NCBI GenBank assembly: GCA_028456385.1
Contig: JALNQF010000077.1
Span: forward strand, 62,001 to 126,000
Reading direction: 5' to 3'
DNA length: 64,000 nt
DNA from: Ophiosphaerella korrae
Taxonomy: Eukaryota; Ascomycota; Dothideomycetes; Pleosporales; Phaeosphaeriaceae
Shown: piece by piece, positions 1 through 11,483 of the stretch
How the letters are laid out: every line of letters begins with the position of its first letter
How positions within the stretch are numbered: the first letter of the stretch is position 1
Position numbers and translations under genes: made by a program
Notes under the pieces: model-generated
Told to the model about the DNA's origin: nothing
Database searches by the model: none
The model's input: only the letters and a program-made list of their open reading frames with translations

Positions 1-1760
1 AAATATACTAAATTACGTAAGCTAGGAGAAATTTTTTTATATAAGAAAATTACTAAGATATATAGCGTAAACTAAGTTATACTATCCTAAAGGTATAAAG
101 GCTTAATAGCCTTAAATGTAGCTACTAGAATTAATAGGATAAAACTTAACCTATAATAGGAGCTAGAGCTTGTTTAATATATTAAAAATCTTATAAAGAA
201 AAGCCTACTACCTATAAGAAAGATAATATAAAATTTTACTTTAGGTATAGCTAAAGAGGCTATAAGAGAGGGCTAGGTAATACGCTTTTTAAATAGAAAT
301 AAAAACTATCTTATCTTTTAGTAGATGTTTAGTATAGACTATATACGCTACTAGGCTAATTTAGAGATTAAATATAGACTCTACTTTAATCTTTTCTACT
401 AGAAGATAGAGTAGTATAGGATAGAGCCTTAGTATATATATAATATAGATAAGAAGGGCTTCTTAATTAGTATTATAGGTAGAAGTAAGAAGATCTTTAG
501 TAAGTAAGAGTAAGAGAGAAAAGAAGTAAGAGATTTACTTTAGGATAGCTTATATAAGTAGATAACTATTCTAGCTTATATTAGAGTAGATAGAGAGGCT
601 CTACTACCTAACCTAATCTACTAAGCTAAGTAGGGTAATATTTAATTAGCTTAGGTTAAGGATATTAAGGCTAGTAAATATTAAGTCTTAGTTACTTTAT
701 CTCTATCTAGATAGACTAATAATAAGATAGGCCTTGTATAGCTTAAATAAGTGTTTAATTACTATACTAAGAGGAGTATATAGAGATTTTATTAACTCTT
801 AATCTTAGATAGCTATAGATCTTATATTACTATAGATTTTATTAAGTATTACTATTAGAATAGGATTCTCTTAGTAGTCTTTCCTATTTACTTAACTTAT
901 ACTCTCTAACTACTTAATATAGTAATATTTAAACTTCTCTTATCTACCTACTTATCTAAACTTACTAGCTACCTCTACTATAGCTAAGGCCTTGTACTAA
1001 TTACTAAAGGTAACTTCTTCTCTTTATTTTAGCCTACCTAGACCTCTTTCTTTAAAAAGGAGACTATCTTAAAAGCTTTTAAGGCGACTAGGATCTAGCT
1101 AAAAGATTCTAAAGTTATTCTTAAAAGATTCTACCTACAAACTCTAAAGAGGTTAGGTAGCTTGCTATCTCTTAATAAAGCTAATTAGAGAAAGATAAGA
1201 GAGATAGTTTAGTTAGTTATAAAAGAGGGGTAGGAGAAATAAGTAAATAAGATTACTTAGTTACTCTACTATCTCTAAGTTTAAAATAAGCTACTTTACT
1301 CTAAGATAAAAGGGCTAAGAGAAGCTTTTACTATTAAAAAGAAGTACTAGAAAAAGAGTAAGGCCCTTAACCTCTAATAACGTTAAGAGACCTATAGTAG
1401 TAGTTAATTCTAGTTACTTAGAAAGATAAGAGAGGTACGTGTACGAGAAACTATTAAATAGAGAGAAAAGGTAGAAAAGAAACTCTAGAAAGCTAAGATA
1501 AAGAAGCTAAAAGAAGCTACTTAGCTCCTTAAAAAGAAAGAAGCTAAAGAGAGGCGTGTAGAGAGAGAGAGGCTTAAAGAGAAGAAAGAGAAGGAGAAAG
1601 CTACTAAGGCTGCTAAACGTGCGCGTTAGAAAGAAGAGAGAGACTCTACTAAAACTCTCTAATTATCTTAGAAGGGGAAGAAAAAGGCCTTAGCCTTAGC
1701 CTTAGCAAATAACAAGCGTTAGAAATAAGTACGTAGTAATAGGTAAGTTTAAGATGCTAT
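1..1760 (+). pseudogene. RIP-degraded pogo/Fot-type (DDE_1) transposase, 5' end cut by window
   Basis: This is the relic of a transposase of the fungal Tc1/mariner-pogo superfamily, which would have cut and pasted its own element at TA sites. Reading TAG/TAA as former Gln codons gives the family landmarks in order: IYNIDKKGF around 435-460 (normally IYNMDEKGF), a GRSK segment at about 480-500, LLILDSYRSY around 795-820 (normally LLxLDGHxSH) and a TLQLLNIVIF segment around 904-930 (normally LQPLDVxxF). The first two catalytic aspartates survive (GAT at 448-450 and at 808-810) but the third is Asn (AAT at 916-918), a G-to-A change typical of RIP. The C-terminal third (about 1,250-1,750) is Lys/Glu/Arg-rich and probably coiled, as in this family. 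The N-terminal DNA-binding part lies before the window. It is non-functional: dozens of in-frame stops. Confidence 0.85.
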
Positions 1761-1769
1761 ACTACTAAA

Positions 1770-2225
1770 GGTTATATTACGTAGCTATAATATTAACGTT
1801 CTAAAGAAATATAGATAGTATAAATTAATTGTAAGTGTCTATTTACTACTCTACTAGAAGATCTTATAATAATAGCTATTATTAGTAGCTTAATAACTTT
1901 ATGTTTACTTATACTAAGATTGTATTAGGGTGTTTATCTTACTAATAGGTATAGTAGTAAGGTAGGCTTAGTATTCTAAACCTTTAAAACGTAACTATAA
2001 TAATAGAGAGACTAAGTCTTATTTGTATAGGTAATATAGAAATAGATATTATATGTAATTGGCTATATAAAGCCCCTTACTTCTAGAGTAATTACTTTAG
2101 TTATAATTATAGTTATTTATACTTTATTAATTGTTATTAAGCGTCTAAATGTAAAATACTACACGTATCCCTATTAGATACCTAAGATAGTGTAAAATAA
2201 TCTCTTCTACAATATTTATATATAT
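1770..2225. other. stretch with no frame followed
   Basis: AT-rich sequence between transposase 1 and the end of the long minus-strand frame. It probably contains the 3' end of the first transposon. No terminal inverted repeat, promoter or coding frame could be recognised. Confidence 0.3.
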
Positions 2226-2229
2226 TAAA

Positions 2230-5200
2230 AACTATTTAATATTAATTTCTAGTTACTATCTATTTAATTGTAAACTCTTTCTCTTATTTTAACACTATTT
2301 CTCCTAGCTAAGAACTATAAAACGTGTCTAAATTATCTAGCTAGCTTTCTAGTTAAGACGATCCTTTTACTACCTCTCTAATAGCCTTTTTATTTTCTAA
2401 CCTTACTCTCTTAGTATCTATTAAGCTCTATCTTAAATAAATATAGTAAGACTTTATTATAAGGTTTAGCTATAAAGATTTATATAATATTTTCTTTGCG
2501 TTATTATAGTCTTCTATTTTTTTAAGGATCTTAGCCTAGCTATAACCCTTTATGTTGCGTAGATAGAGTAGAATAAACTCTTCTCTAGAAGTATATAGGC
2601 TAACGTAGTAACTACCCTAGTCTCTTCTATAGGTATTACAAGTGCTAAAGTATTTATTAGTAAAAAGACTAGTATAAATCCTAACTCTTACTTTGTAAGT
2701 AATCTATTAATAATAGGAGTACTAGGTATAGGTTAGACTATAAGACTACTTAGAAAAGGCTACGTATATATTAAAGCGTAGAGGGAGGTATATACTATAC
2801 TAAACCTAATATAGTTTAAGTATTTACCTCCTAGGGGGTTTTTAGTACATAAAAGCTATAATATAAAGCGTTAGCTTATAATATACTTTAGTATCTATCT
2901 ATACTACCTTGCGTCCCTAACAATATCTATAAGAGCTATTAGAAGTTTAGTAACTAGATATAGGCTATAGTACTATACTAGGTAATTGTAGCAGTATAGT
3001 AGGCAATTCCCTAATAGCCTCTCTAATCTAACTAATAGCATTAATAGTAACTTAGACGCGTAAAAAGATTACGTAATAAAACTAACGCTAAGGAGCTAGA
3101 GTTCTTTATATAAGTCTATAGTTCTCGTAGTCTATTAAATAAGAAGAGTGTCTATCTTAGTAGGGGGCGGGCGATATTATAATTATATAAATTCTTTACT
3201 TACTTTAGTTTATAACTATTATAGACACTATAGAGATACTTTTTATCTAAGATAGTATATCTAGTTCTACAACTCCTAGGCCTATAAAGCACTACCTTTA
3301 ACCTTTACCTAGCTGTAGTTTGCATATATAAGGTCTAACTTAACGCTAAGAATATACCCTATACGTAGTTATATCTATATACCCTTAAGTAATTATCTAC
3401 AAGTATCTGTCTTAAAAAGAAAAGGCCTATATTGTAGTAGAAGTAGCTATCCTATATTATACACTAATAGATTATTAGCCTTAATAAATTGTATATCTTA
3501 GCTAGTTTTTGCGTAGTTTAATTGTTGTATTGTATTAGGTTTATCTCTAAAGCTCTAAGGCTCTCGCTTAAGTTAGAAGTGTAATTAAGATTATTTTATA
3601 TATCGTATATATATTATTTTTATATACTATTAAGAATAGGACTCGAGATAGTAGCTAAATAATAGTAGAGAGGATTAAAAGTACTAGTAGAGGCAAATAC
3701 TATACTAGTCTTGCTAAATTAACTAGCTAAAATATTAGAGTAGCTAAATGCTATTTCTACTATACTACTCTACTAATTAGCCTAGTATTTGTGTATAGCG
3801 CTATGTAGTACTATTTTGTAATAGTAGCAACTTTCTATAGCTTCTTTAAAGAGGCTAATAATAAGTTTAGATAGTACTAAATGTTTTTAATTAAGGTTAG
3901 CTCTAATAACTATGTAGAACTAGTAGAAAGGTAATAGAAAATTAAAGAGGAAATAGGTAAGTCTTCTATACTATTTAATTAATACGTAACTTATAGTTTA
4001 TAGAAAGTATTAGTACTGTTAATATTGTAAATTAGGATAAAGTACCTATCGGCGGTCTCTTATCTATTCTAAGCTTAGCTATTCGCATTTATAGTATAAA
4101 TTTACGCACCTCTTGTATATTAGTACCGTCCTATTACATTTTTTCTACCTACCCTAGCCTAAGTTGTATATATTATTACTCTTAAAGGGCTAATATTAAT
4201 AATAGATACTTATATATTAAATAGCTACCCTTCTTACGTAATAGTTACTATTTACTATTAGCGTAGCCCCTTTCTTTAGTATAGACAAGAGCGAGTGTAG
4301 AGTTTAAGCTAGGAGAAGCAGGCAAGGGTAAGTAGAGAGCTCCTAGTAGTAGTATATAATTGTTATAAGTAGTACGTAAGCTAACCTTACTATAGTAGGT
4401 AGTAGTGCTAGGACTTTCTTGTAACTATAGCACCCTAACCTAGCTACAAGGATAGAGTTACGCCTATATGTTTTTATTAATAGATTAATAATAGTCTAAT
4501 AGTATTTTAGACTAGTTATACTCTATAAGTACTATAAATAGCTTTCTATACTAGTTAATAGATATAAAACGTATATCCTCTTTAATTAAGGTATAATTAG
4601 AGAAAGTAGTAAGAAATATACTTCTTACAACTAGATTGTTTCTTTTTACTAGAGTTATTGGGTACCTATACTTATCCTCTAGATTCTCTTCTTAAGTTCC
4701 TAGAATATTAAGATATACAACTATTATCTTTTCTAGCTATACTATTGCATCTAACCTTATAACTTTACTTACTAAGATAACTATATTTTGTTCGAAGAGA
4801 TATACCTAGTTGTCTACTAATAAATTCTAGTAGGTAGAGAGCTCCTCTAGTAAAATAAGTTAAAATTCTTTGTAGTTGTAATATATAACGGGAAGTTTCT
4901 TATTATTAGTATTAGGGAGATTAGGTAGTATAAGTAAAGAGTAATATAAAGTTAATATATTTAGTATTAGCAAAATATTAAGGTAGTGTAGAAAGCCTTT
5001 ATTCTCTATTTATATAGTATTAAGGAGGTCTTGTCTTATAGGTGCTAGCACCTTATATTAATATAGGTAGAGTAGTACCCTTAGCTATTTATACTAAGAT
5101 CCTTTATCTATATTCTAATTTTCTTAAATAGAGAATTTTGTTAGAAAATATAGTATAGAAGCTGTAGAGGGAGGGTCTTAGATAGTATATACTATATATT

Positions 5201-6235
5201 AGTTAATATTATTCCTTAATAGTATCTTATTTAATTACCTTCTCTAGTTAGAATAGAGAAAAGAATCTTACGACCCTATTAATGTTCTATAAAGACGCTA
5301 ATATTAGTTATAGAAAAATAATTAGATAAAAGGTTGTAGTACTAAACCTTATAGGATATCTAGTCTAGATAGAGATAACTTGTAGTAAGGTAAAAACTAG
5401 TAAGGAATATAAAAAGTTCTAAAACCTAGTTACTATATAATATATAGGAAGCTACTAGATAACTTTATACTCTAGCCTGTTGTAGTTAAAAAGCCCTTAA
5501 GGGGGCGCTATACTAATCTAAGACATTCTATTTAGCATAAAGTAGGAAAGCTTTAATATACTCGCCCTTAAGATAGATTTTCTTAAAACTACCCTCTTTT
5601 TTTATCTTCTAATTTCTATATCTAGCCTAACCTAATAGGTATATATTTCCTATAGGATAATATATTACGATCTATATAACACTCCCTATAAGGGGCGTAG
5701 CTAATAGGCTAGCGCTGCTTTATAGCCGCAAACTTATAAACCTAGTTACGTACTTAGATTATACTCTACTACTTTATCCTAATTAAGCTCTCCTATTTTG
5801 TTATACTTAGCCTTGTAGTCTCCTTAGCTATTATACGTAGGCTTAATTAGTTCTATATCTAGTATAGGGTCGTAATCTATAATACTTCCTTGCTTAATAT
5901 TACTATAAATCTAGGCTATACTAATACAATAGTAGACGTACAGCGCATATAACTCTATATAGTATTACTAGTAAGCTTGCTATACTAATAGTAGGAAAGT
6001 AATCTAATTGCTAGTCTATAACTAGATACAGCTAGTAATAATTAAACTTACTAGGAAAAGAGCAAAAACTACTTGCTATACTCTTTAGTAATTTCCTATT
6101 ACGCCGAATATAGTATATATAGGTAAAGGTAAATCTTCTAACTAGATAAGTAAGGACTAGAGAGAGAAGTGTAGATAAAGAGTGTAGACAAGTTAAAGCA
6201 ATTATTTGTATAATAGCGCTATTAGTGTAGGACAA
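2230..6235 (-). pseudogene. giant RIP-degraded frame of unknown function, about 1,330 codons
   Basis: Starting at an ATG at 6,233-6,235 (MSYTNSAIIQ), one minus-strand frame can be followed to about 2,230 with almost only TAG/TAA stops at positions where Gln would fit. The first 67 codons (6,235-6,032) are still stop-free. The C-terminal 100 codons are very basic with many Gln and Arg, suggesting a coiled or nucleic-acid-binding tail. The predicted protein would be about 1,300 residues. I do not recognise a domain. A second copy of part of it lies at about 50.1-51.3 kb on the same strand; shared DNA blocks include about 3,225-3,290 against 50,125-50,200 and about 4,030-4,085 against 50,590-50,640. 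Being multicopy fits a transposon- or telomere-associated gene, but that is inference. Confidence 0.5.
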
Positions 6236-6392
6236 ATATATAGGGGGGCAGCTAGTAGAGAACTAAAGAAGGTAGTAAGGTATTTACTTTTACTTTTATA
6301 GAGGCTTAGAGTATAGAAGTTAGTACGCGATTAAGATAGTAGGTGCGAGTTAAGTATAGTCTAGTACAATAGACTAAACTGTATAGTAGCTT

Positions 6393-6445
6393 ACGCTAAA
6401 CTAAAAGAGTTAGATAGTTTATATCTAACTCTTTTAGTTTAGCGT
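6393..6445. repeat. perfect 24-bp inverted repeat with 5-nt loop
   Basis: The arms 6,393-6,416 and 6,422-6,445 are exact reverse complements around the loop GTTTA. The arms begin and end with ACGCTAAAC/GTTTAGCGT. A perfect palindrome is notable because neighbouring repeats have been scattered with transitions. It could be a hairpin terminus of a mobile element (for example near a Helitron 3' end), a snap-back MITE remnant or a recent replication-slippage product. No target-site duplication is clear. Confidence 0.8.
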
Positions 6446-6639
6446 GCGGGGCTCGCCTAAACCGTAATTTCTTTAGCACTCTTCTCTTCTTACCTTATAA
6501 TATACAAGATAGACTAAAGTTAACTTAAGAATAAAATTATAAAACTTAAATAGTAACTTACTTTACTTAGAGCCTAACTTCTACAATTTAAAGATAGCTA
6601 AAGATTAAATAGCTCCCTCTAGTAGACAGCTCCCTAAAC

Positions 6640-7740
6640 CAATAATGTCTATACTAACCCTCTTACTAATAATCTCTTTATCCTACTACGACTAGGCGTA
6701 AACTAAACTTTAACACTTAAAATACGCATTGAATTGCTAAGGACAGCGTTACGATTACTAAAGAAGGCGTTATACTAAAGAGGATTAAGAGCTCTTAATA
6801 AAGAGTCTATTAAGAAAGAGACTAAGATTTTAGACGTAATTAAGAAGAACTTTAATATCTTACTTAATTAGAATATTGTAGAGCTATTTAATTCCTAATA
6901 TATTAATATAAAACTACTAGCTCTAGGTACTATAACTAAAAACCTAGATATATTACTATATAGAGCCTTAGCGGAGACAATTGTATCTACTAGGAATAGA
7001 GTAGATTAGGTAGAAGTATAGGTGTAGAGAGCAACGTTCTACTTTCTTATTCTTATTTATAAACTTCTACAATTAAAACGTCTTTCTAATAATAAGGCTT
7101 ATAATTTATTATATACTTTAGGTATTAATAGCGAGTCTATAGATTAGTAGCAAAAGATACTAAAAGTAATTTATTAGATTAATAGCGATGTTATTACTAT
7201 ATTGTGCGAGAAGAAGTAGAAGCCTACTTTAGCTACAACTACTCTCGCTCTAAGTAAGCTCCTTTATTGTAGTAAAGGACTAAATACTTATATTTAGTAG
7301 TTGTGCCTACTTGTACGTAGTAATATATAGAATTTTAACGTATAGATATAGTTAGCTTAGTTACTTTCCTTAAAGAGAAAGGAGTTTTTTTTAAAAAGAA
7401 CGTTCTTAGTTTAAAGAATAGTCTAGGTCTAATAAGTAGTCCTAATTATATTACTTAATAGGTACCTAAGCTAAAAGCTAGCTATAATAAAATTTGCTAA
7501 ATCCTTAAGATCTTAGCTACTACAGTAAACCTTATTAAATCGACTAGGAAATAGACACTAGATAGGCTACCTTTATCTAAGCTACGCTAAAAGACTAGGC
7601 GTATTACAAATAATAGTAGTATAGAGCTTAGCTTAGCGTTGTCGACTATTATAGGACGCTACTAGACTAAATTACTAGAAGGTATATACGCTCTTTATAT
7701 ATTTATCGCTGTCTCTTATTAATTACTTGTTATAGAGAAC
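6640..7740 (+). pseudogene. RIP-degraded frame, unknown protein
   Basis: A single frame of about 365 codons runs with stops only as TAG/TAA (former CAG/CAA). It opens with an NVYTNPLTN segment, followed by a Lys/Arg/Leu-rich, mainly helical-looking region. No conserved motif was recognised. It starts about 400 bp downstream of, and divergent from, the giant minus-strand frame. The hairpin at 6,393-6,445 lies in the divergent spacer. No start could be fixed: the nearby ATG at 6,645-6,647 is in another frame. Confidence 0.4.
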
Positions 7741-8149
7741 TATACCTCTAGTTATAGAGATGCCCCCTTATTATAAGAAGTAGGCTAGACCTAGGAACTA
7801 GGCAACTTTGCTTGCTCTAACGTATATACATAAGTAATACTACCTAGTTAAGAGTATATAGAACTATCTTAGCAACTAATGTAATTAATAAATCCTACGC
7901 ACTACTACTAAGACTACTTAGGATTAGCTTAAGAATATATCCTAGAGGCTACCTTTAATTAATTAGTTATATAGTATACGCTCTAACAACTAATAGAGCC
8001 TATCTAATATAACTAGGAATATGCGCCCTAGGAATAGAAATTAGTCGTTAACTTTAATATATTTATTATATAGTATAGGCTCTAATAACTAATAGGGCCT
8101 ATTAACTCTGTGTAATACTACTAGGGATGCATAGGAATAGCTTAAGTAT

Positions 8150-8850
8150 AGATCCTAGGTACTTGTCTAGGGTAATATTAGGAATAGTAACAATTACTAT
8201 AGTAGCGAAAATCGTTACGTTATATGTCGATTAATTAGGGGTATTTCCCTTATCTTACCTAAAGAAATTTAACGCTACTACTAATAAAATATTTTTCCTT
8301 ATCCTTACTAGGTGCGTAATATACTGCTATACCTAGTATAAAGTCCTTCTTCTCTCTAGATAGACTCTTAATATATAGAGACGAATTGCCTCTTTGTTAA
8401 ATAGAAATAAAAAGTTGTTTATGTTTAGGATTATATATCTAATATCCTCTAGATTCTACCTATATTATGCCCTAGACTTTTAACTCCTAATCTATACTTA
8501 GTACTATTTTACCCTAAATATAGAACCTTTTACCTTATCTATAATCTATTTAAAGAGTATATTTATTGCAGCTAAAAAATATACGCTTGCTAGATTCTTC
8601 TCTATATTTATATATATTTCGAACTCTAGATTTATTAGAGTAAAAGAACCCTCGCTTTCTAGCTATTTTCTAAGGGCTTCTAGACAGCCTTTTGCTAAAT
8701 TATCTAGTATATAAACCTAAAGATAGTTAGGTATAAAGAGCTTAGATTTTGCGGCCGTTATATAGAACTCTTGTTTATCCTCTATACTAGTTAGCTAAAT
8801 CTAGAATACTAAAAAATTCTATACTATATAAAAGTAGAAATAAGTTAAAC
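8150..8850 (-). pseudogene. RIP-degraded frame, unknown protein
   Basis: The minus strand reads for about 230 codons with only Gln-type stops. It includes the stretches KQEFYITAAKSKLFIPNYLQ and NKEAIRLYILRVYLERRRTL. Composition looks like a soluble helical protein. No family recognised. It runs toward the plus-strand frame at 6.6-7.7 kb, so the two converge. Confidence 0.35.
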
Positions 8851-8859
8851 TAGTTAGGC

Positions 8860-10850
8860 TGTAAAGGGTAAAACTTTTAGCGCGACAAGGTAGAGTAGAT
8901 CTAACGCTTACGCAACTTTAGTACTTTAGTAAGGGGCTCTTAGAGAATCTTAAACCCTAAGCTATCTAAGGTTACATAATTATAAGATTACTTTATCCTA
9001 CTTAGCGTTATATTATTAATTGTACGTAATTAGCCTATTACCTTTAGGGCATATTTATAAGATTTCCTACCTAAGTAGCTAAATAATATAACTACTTATT
9101 TGCATCGCGCCCTATTAGCAATTAAGAGTAACTCTACTTGTAGCTCTACGTGTAGTAAAGTAAGTAGGTACGTACTAAGTTCTTTGTATAAAGATAAATA
9201 GCGCAGACTAATATACCCTAGTGTATAGGTCTTACAGACTAATAGTCTTTAACCTACTAACGTATTCTTAGGTTATATTAAGGTAATAAGACGTTATTAG
9301 TCTAGTAGTAAAGAGCGTGCTTTTGTAGTAGCCTAGTTAGTCGCTAGGAATACTTACGTCCTACTCTATTAATCTTAGCCTATTTATAACTATAGAAATT
9401 TATTAGGGGAGATCTGCTAAAGCAGCTTAGTGCTTATATAGTCTAAGCTAACTAGTCCTTAACGTCTAGCTGTCTAAAGTAATAAGCCTAAGTATTTTCT
9501 TATTCTATAACTTCTAGGTAGATACCTATTAGTATATAAAATAGCGAGCCGCTAAGGACTTTAAAGCTTTTACTTAATCTCTTAACTTCGCTTTCCTTAT
9601 ATTGCTAATCTTACCTATAAACTACTATTCTTTTAACCTTTTATATAAGCTTAAAATAGGTATATTATACTTAGCTAACTAGCGTATTTCTAACGTAAGA
9701 TAGACGACACTACTATTATAGTAGGGGGTTATATACTCTTGTATATTCTATATATAAGAATAAATAAACAGGAATAAAAAGTTTTTAGTAATATAATAAT
9801 ATATATCTCTACACTCTTTACTTAGCTTTTGTTAAAGCTATCTAGGGGCTAGCCTTTTATCCCTAGTATAATCCTCTTATTAGTTGTATTACGTTAACTA
9901 TTCGTAGATTAGGCGAAGCTTAGGGAGGAACACTCTAATTAGTAGTAGGGTATATTACGCGCTATTAGTAATAAGTAGAGAGATACGTAAACTACGTGCA
10001 ATCTTAACGCTTATAGAGGAACTTATAGGAGAAGATAATATTAGGACTAGATATTTAATAAAGAATATACATATATTAAGTAAAGTAAAATACTTAAAAT
10101 TATAAAAATATTAAAATAAGTATATTTAGACTAATATATTTTAAGTACTTACTAATTAGCTATACTATCTTACCCTTATATAAGAGTAAACGCCCTTTAT
10201 CTAACTCTAGCTAGGGTTTATACGTTTATTAGTAGTAGCGTATATCTTCTCTACTTAATCTCTAATTAGAGCCTATAGTATAAGGCGTGTATCCTCTATC
10301 TTTATTCTCTTTACCTATATAGTTATCTAGATAGTTAGCGCTATAATAGAGTAGCTATCTTTATAAGGAAAGTAAAATAGGTAGATATAGACGTAGAGCG
10401 TACTAGGCGGGTGTACTAAGTGTAGGGTAGAGCTAAGTTAAAAAGGAGTAATACTAGTAGAGTATACAAGAGGTAGCCTCTTAAAATAGTAGTAATAGTG
10501 CTGTACTAATTAGCTACTATTTAAGAAGTTAGGACGCTCTAGCTAATGTAGTAATACGCTACACGACTACAAAGACTATAATTATAGGTAGTACTACACT
10601 GTACTATAGTAATAACTATTATTAACCTAAAATAGTTGTCACTTCTCTAATATCTTCGCTGTCCTTAATCTAGCTTTTATAGGCCTTATCCTAGTTCCTG
10701 CTAGAGAGCTATTCTAGTCCTTAGATCTTGCTATTAATGTTATTTAGAGATAGTAGCTCGGATTAGGAGAGAGAGTAGCTAGCAACTAGGATTAGCTTTT
10801 GTTAGACAATATGTTACGTCTAGCTATCTATTTAGGTGCGTAATACTAAA
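8860..10850. other. about 2 kb without a recognised gene
   Basis: Strongly RIP-like, AT-rich sequence. Short Gln-stop frames occur on the minus strand around 10,700-10,850 (a helical, Gln- and Leu-rich stretch), but they are too short to call. Around 10,060-10,140 the sequence is nearly pure A/T. Nothing else supportable was seen. Confidence 0.3.
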
Positions 10851-10856
10851 GATAAC

Positions 10857-10914
10857 ATAAGCGTATATAGTTAGTAGATGTACAGCTATATATCTACTAA
10901 CCGTACACGCTTAT
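10857..10914. repeat. imperfect 23-bp inverted repeat
   Basis: Arms 10,857-10,879 and 10,892-10,914 are complementary except at a few positions. The arms share ATAAGCG at the outer end and GTTAGTAGAT at the inner end, around a 12-nt loop. The mismatches are transitions (G to A or C to T), as expected if one original palindrome was hit by RIP. It lies just upstream of the first MITE copy and outside its terminal repeats. Confidence 0.6.
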
Positions 10915-10931
10915 ATTATTAATTACTTATA

Positions 10932-11169
10932 ACGTGTTCTACTACTCCTTAGCCTACTTTAGTCCTTAGCTTACTCTACTAAAATCAGCGTTGTAAGCTT
11001 TTAAAAATTAGTGTTTGTAGATAGTATCTATAGTTAGAGTAACTCTACCTTTTCCTAAAGGCGATTAAGAGTATTAGTATAGAGTTATAATTAATCGAAA
11101 AAAAGCTTAGTAGTAGTTTTAGTAAAGTAGACTAGGGACTAGGGTAGGCTAAGGAGTAGTAGAATACGT
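10932..11169. mobile_element. MITE copy A (TA target site, ACGTGTTCTAC ends)
   Basis: A 238-bp non-autonomous element bounded by inverted ends beginning ACGTGTTCTACTACTCC and ending GGAGTAGTAGAATACGT, with TA on both sides (10,930-10,931 and 11,170-11,171). The TA site and ACGT termini fit a pogo/Fot-type Tc1/mariner family, so the DDE_1 transposases in this window are candidate drivers; no matching ends were found beside either. The interior is co-linear with copy C at 55.9 kb but carries more TpA. Confidence 0.85.
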
Positions 11170-11171
11170 TA

Positions 11172-11423
11172 ACGTGTTCTACTAGTCCCTAGGCTATACT
11201 ACTCCTTAAGCTATTTTATAAAAATTAGCTTTATAAGATTTTAAAAATTAGTACCTATAGATAATATCTATAGTTAGAGTAGTTTTACTATTTTATAAAG
11301 AGGGACAAGAGTATTAGTGTAATATTATAATTAATTAAAAAAATCTTAGCGCTAGTTTTAGTAAGGTGGCCCGAGAGTAGGGTAGCCTAAGAGTAGGGTA
11401 GCCTAGGGACTAGTAGAACACGT
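11172..11423. mobile_element. MITE copy B, directly abutting copy A
   Basis: A 252-bp relative of copy A sharing the TA at 11,170-11,171 and ending ...TAGTAGAACACGT followed by TA at 11,424-11,425. The ends are conserved but the interior is the most RIP-altered of the three copies (long A/T runs where copy C has G/C). Two copies head-to-tail sharing one TA suggest insertion into the target TA of a resident copy. Confidence 0.8.
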
Positions 11424-11483
11424 TAGGTTATGCCTACCCTATTGCATCTACAATCTAGTTGTATTTAATCTCTACTCCTAAAG

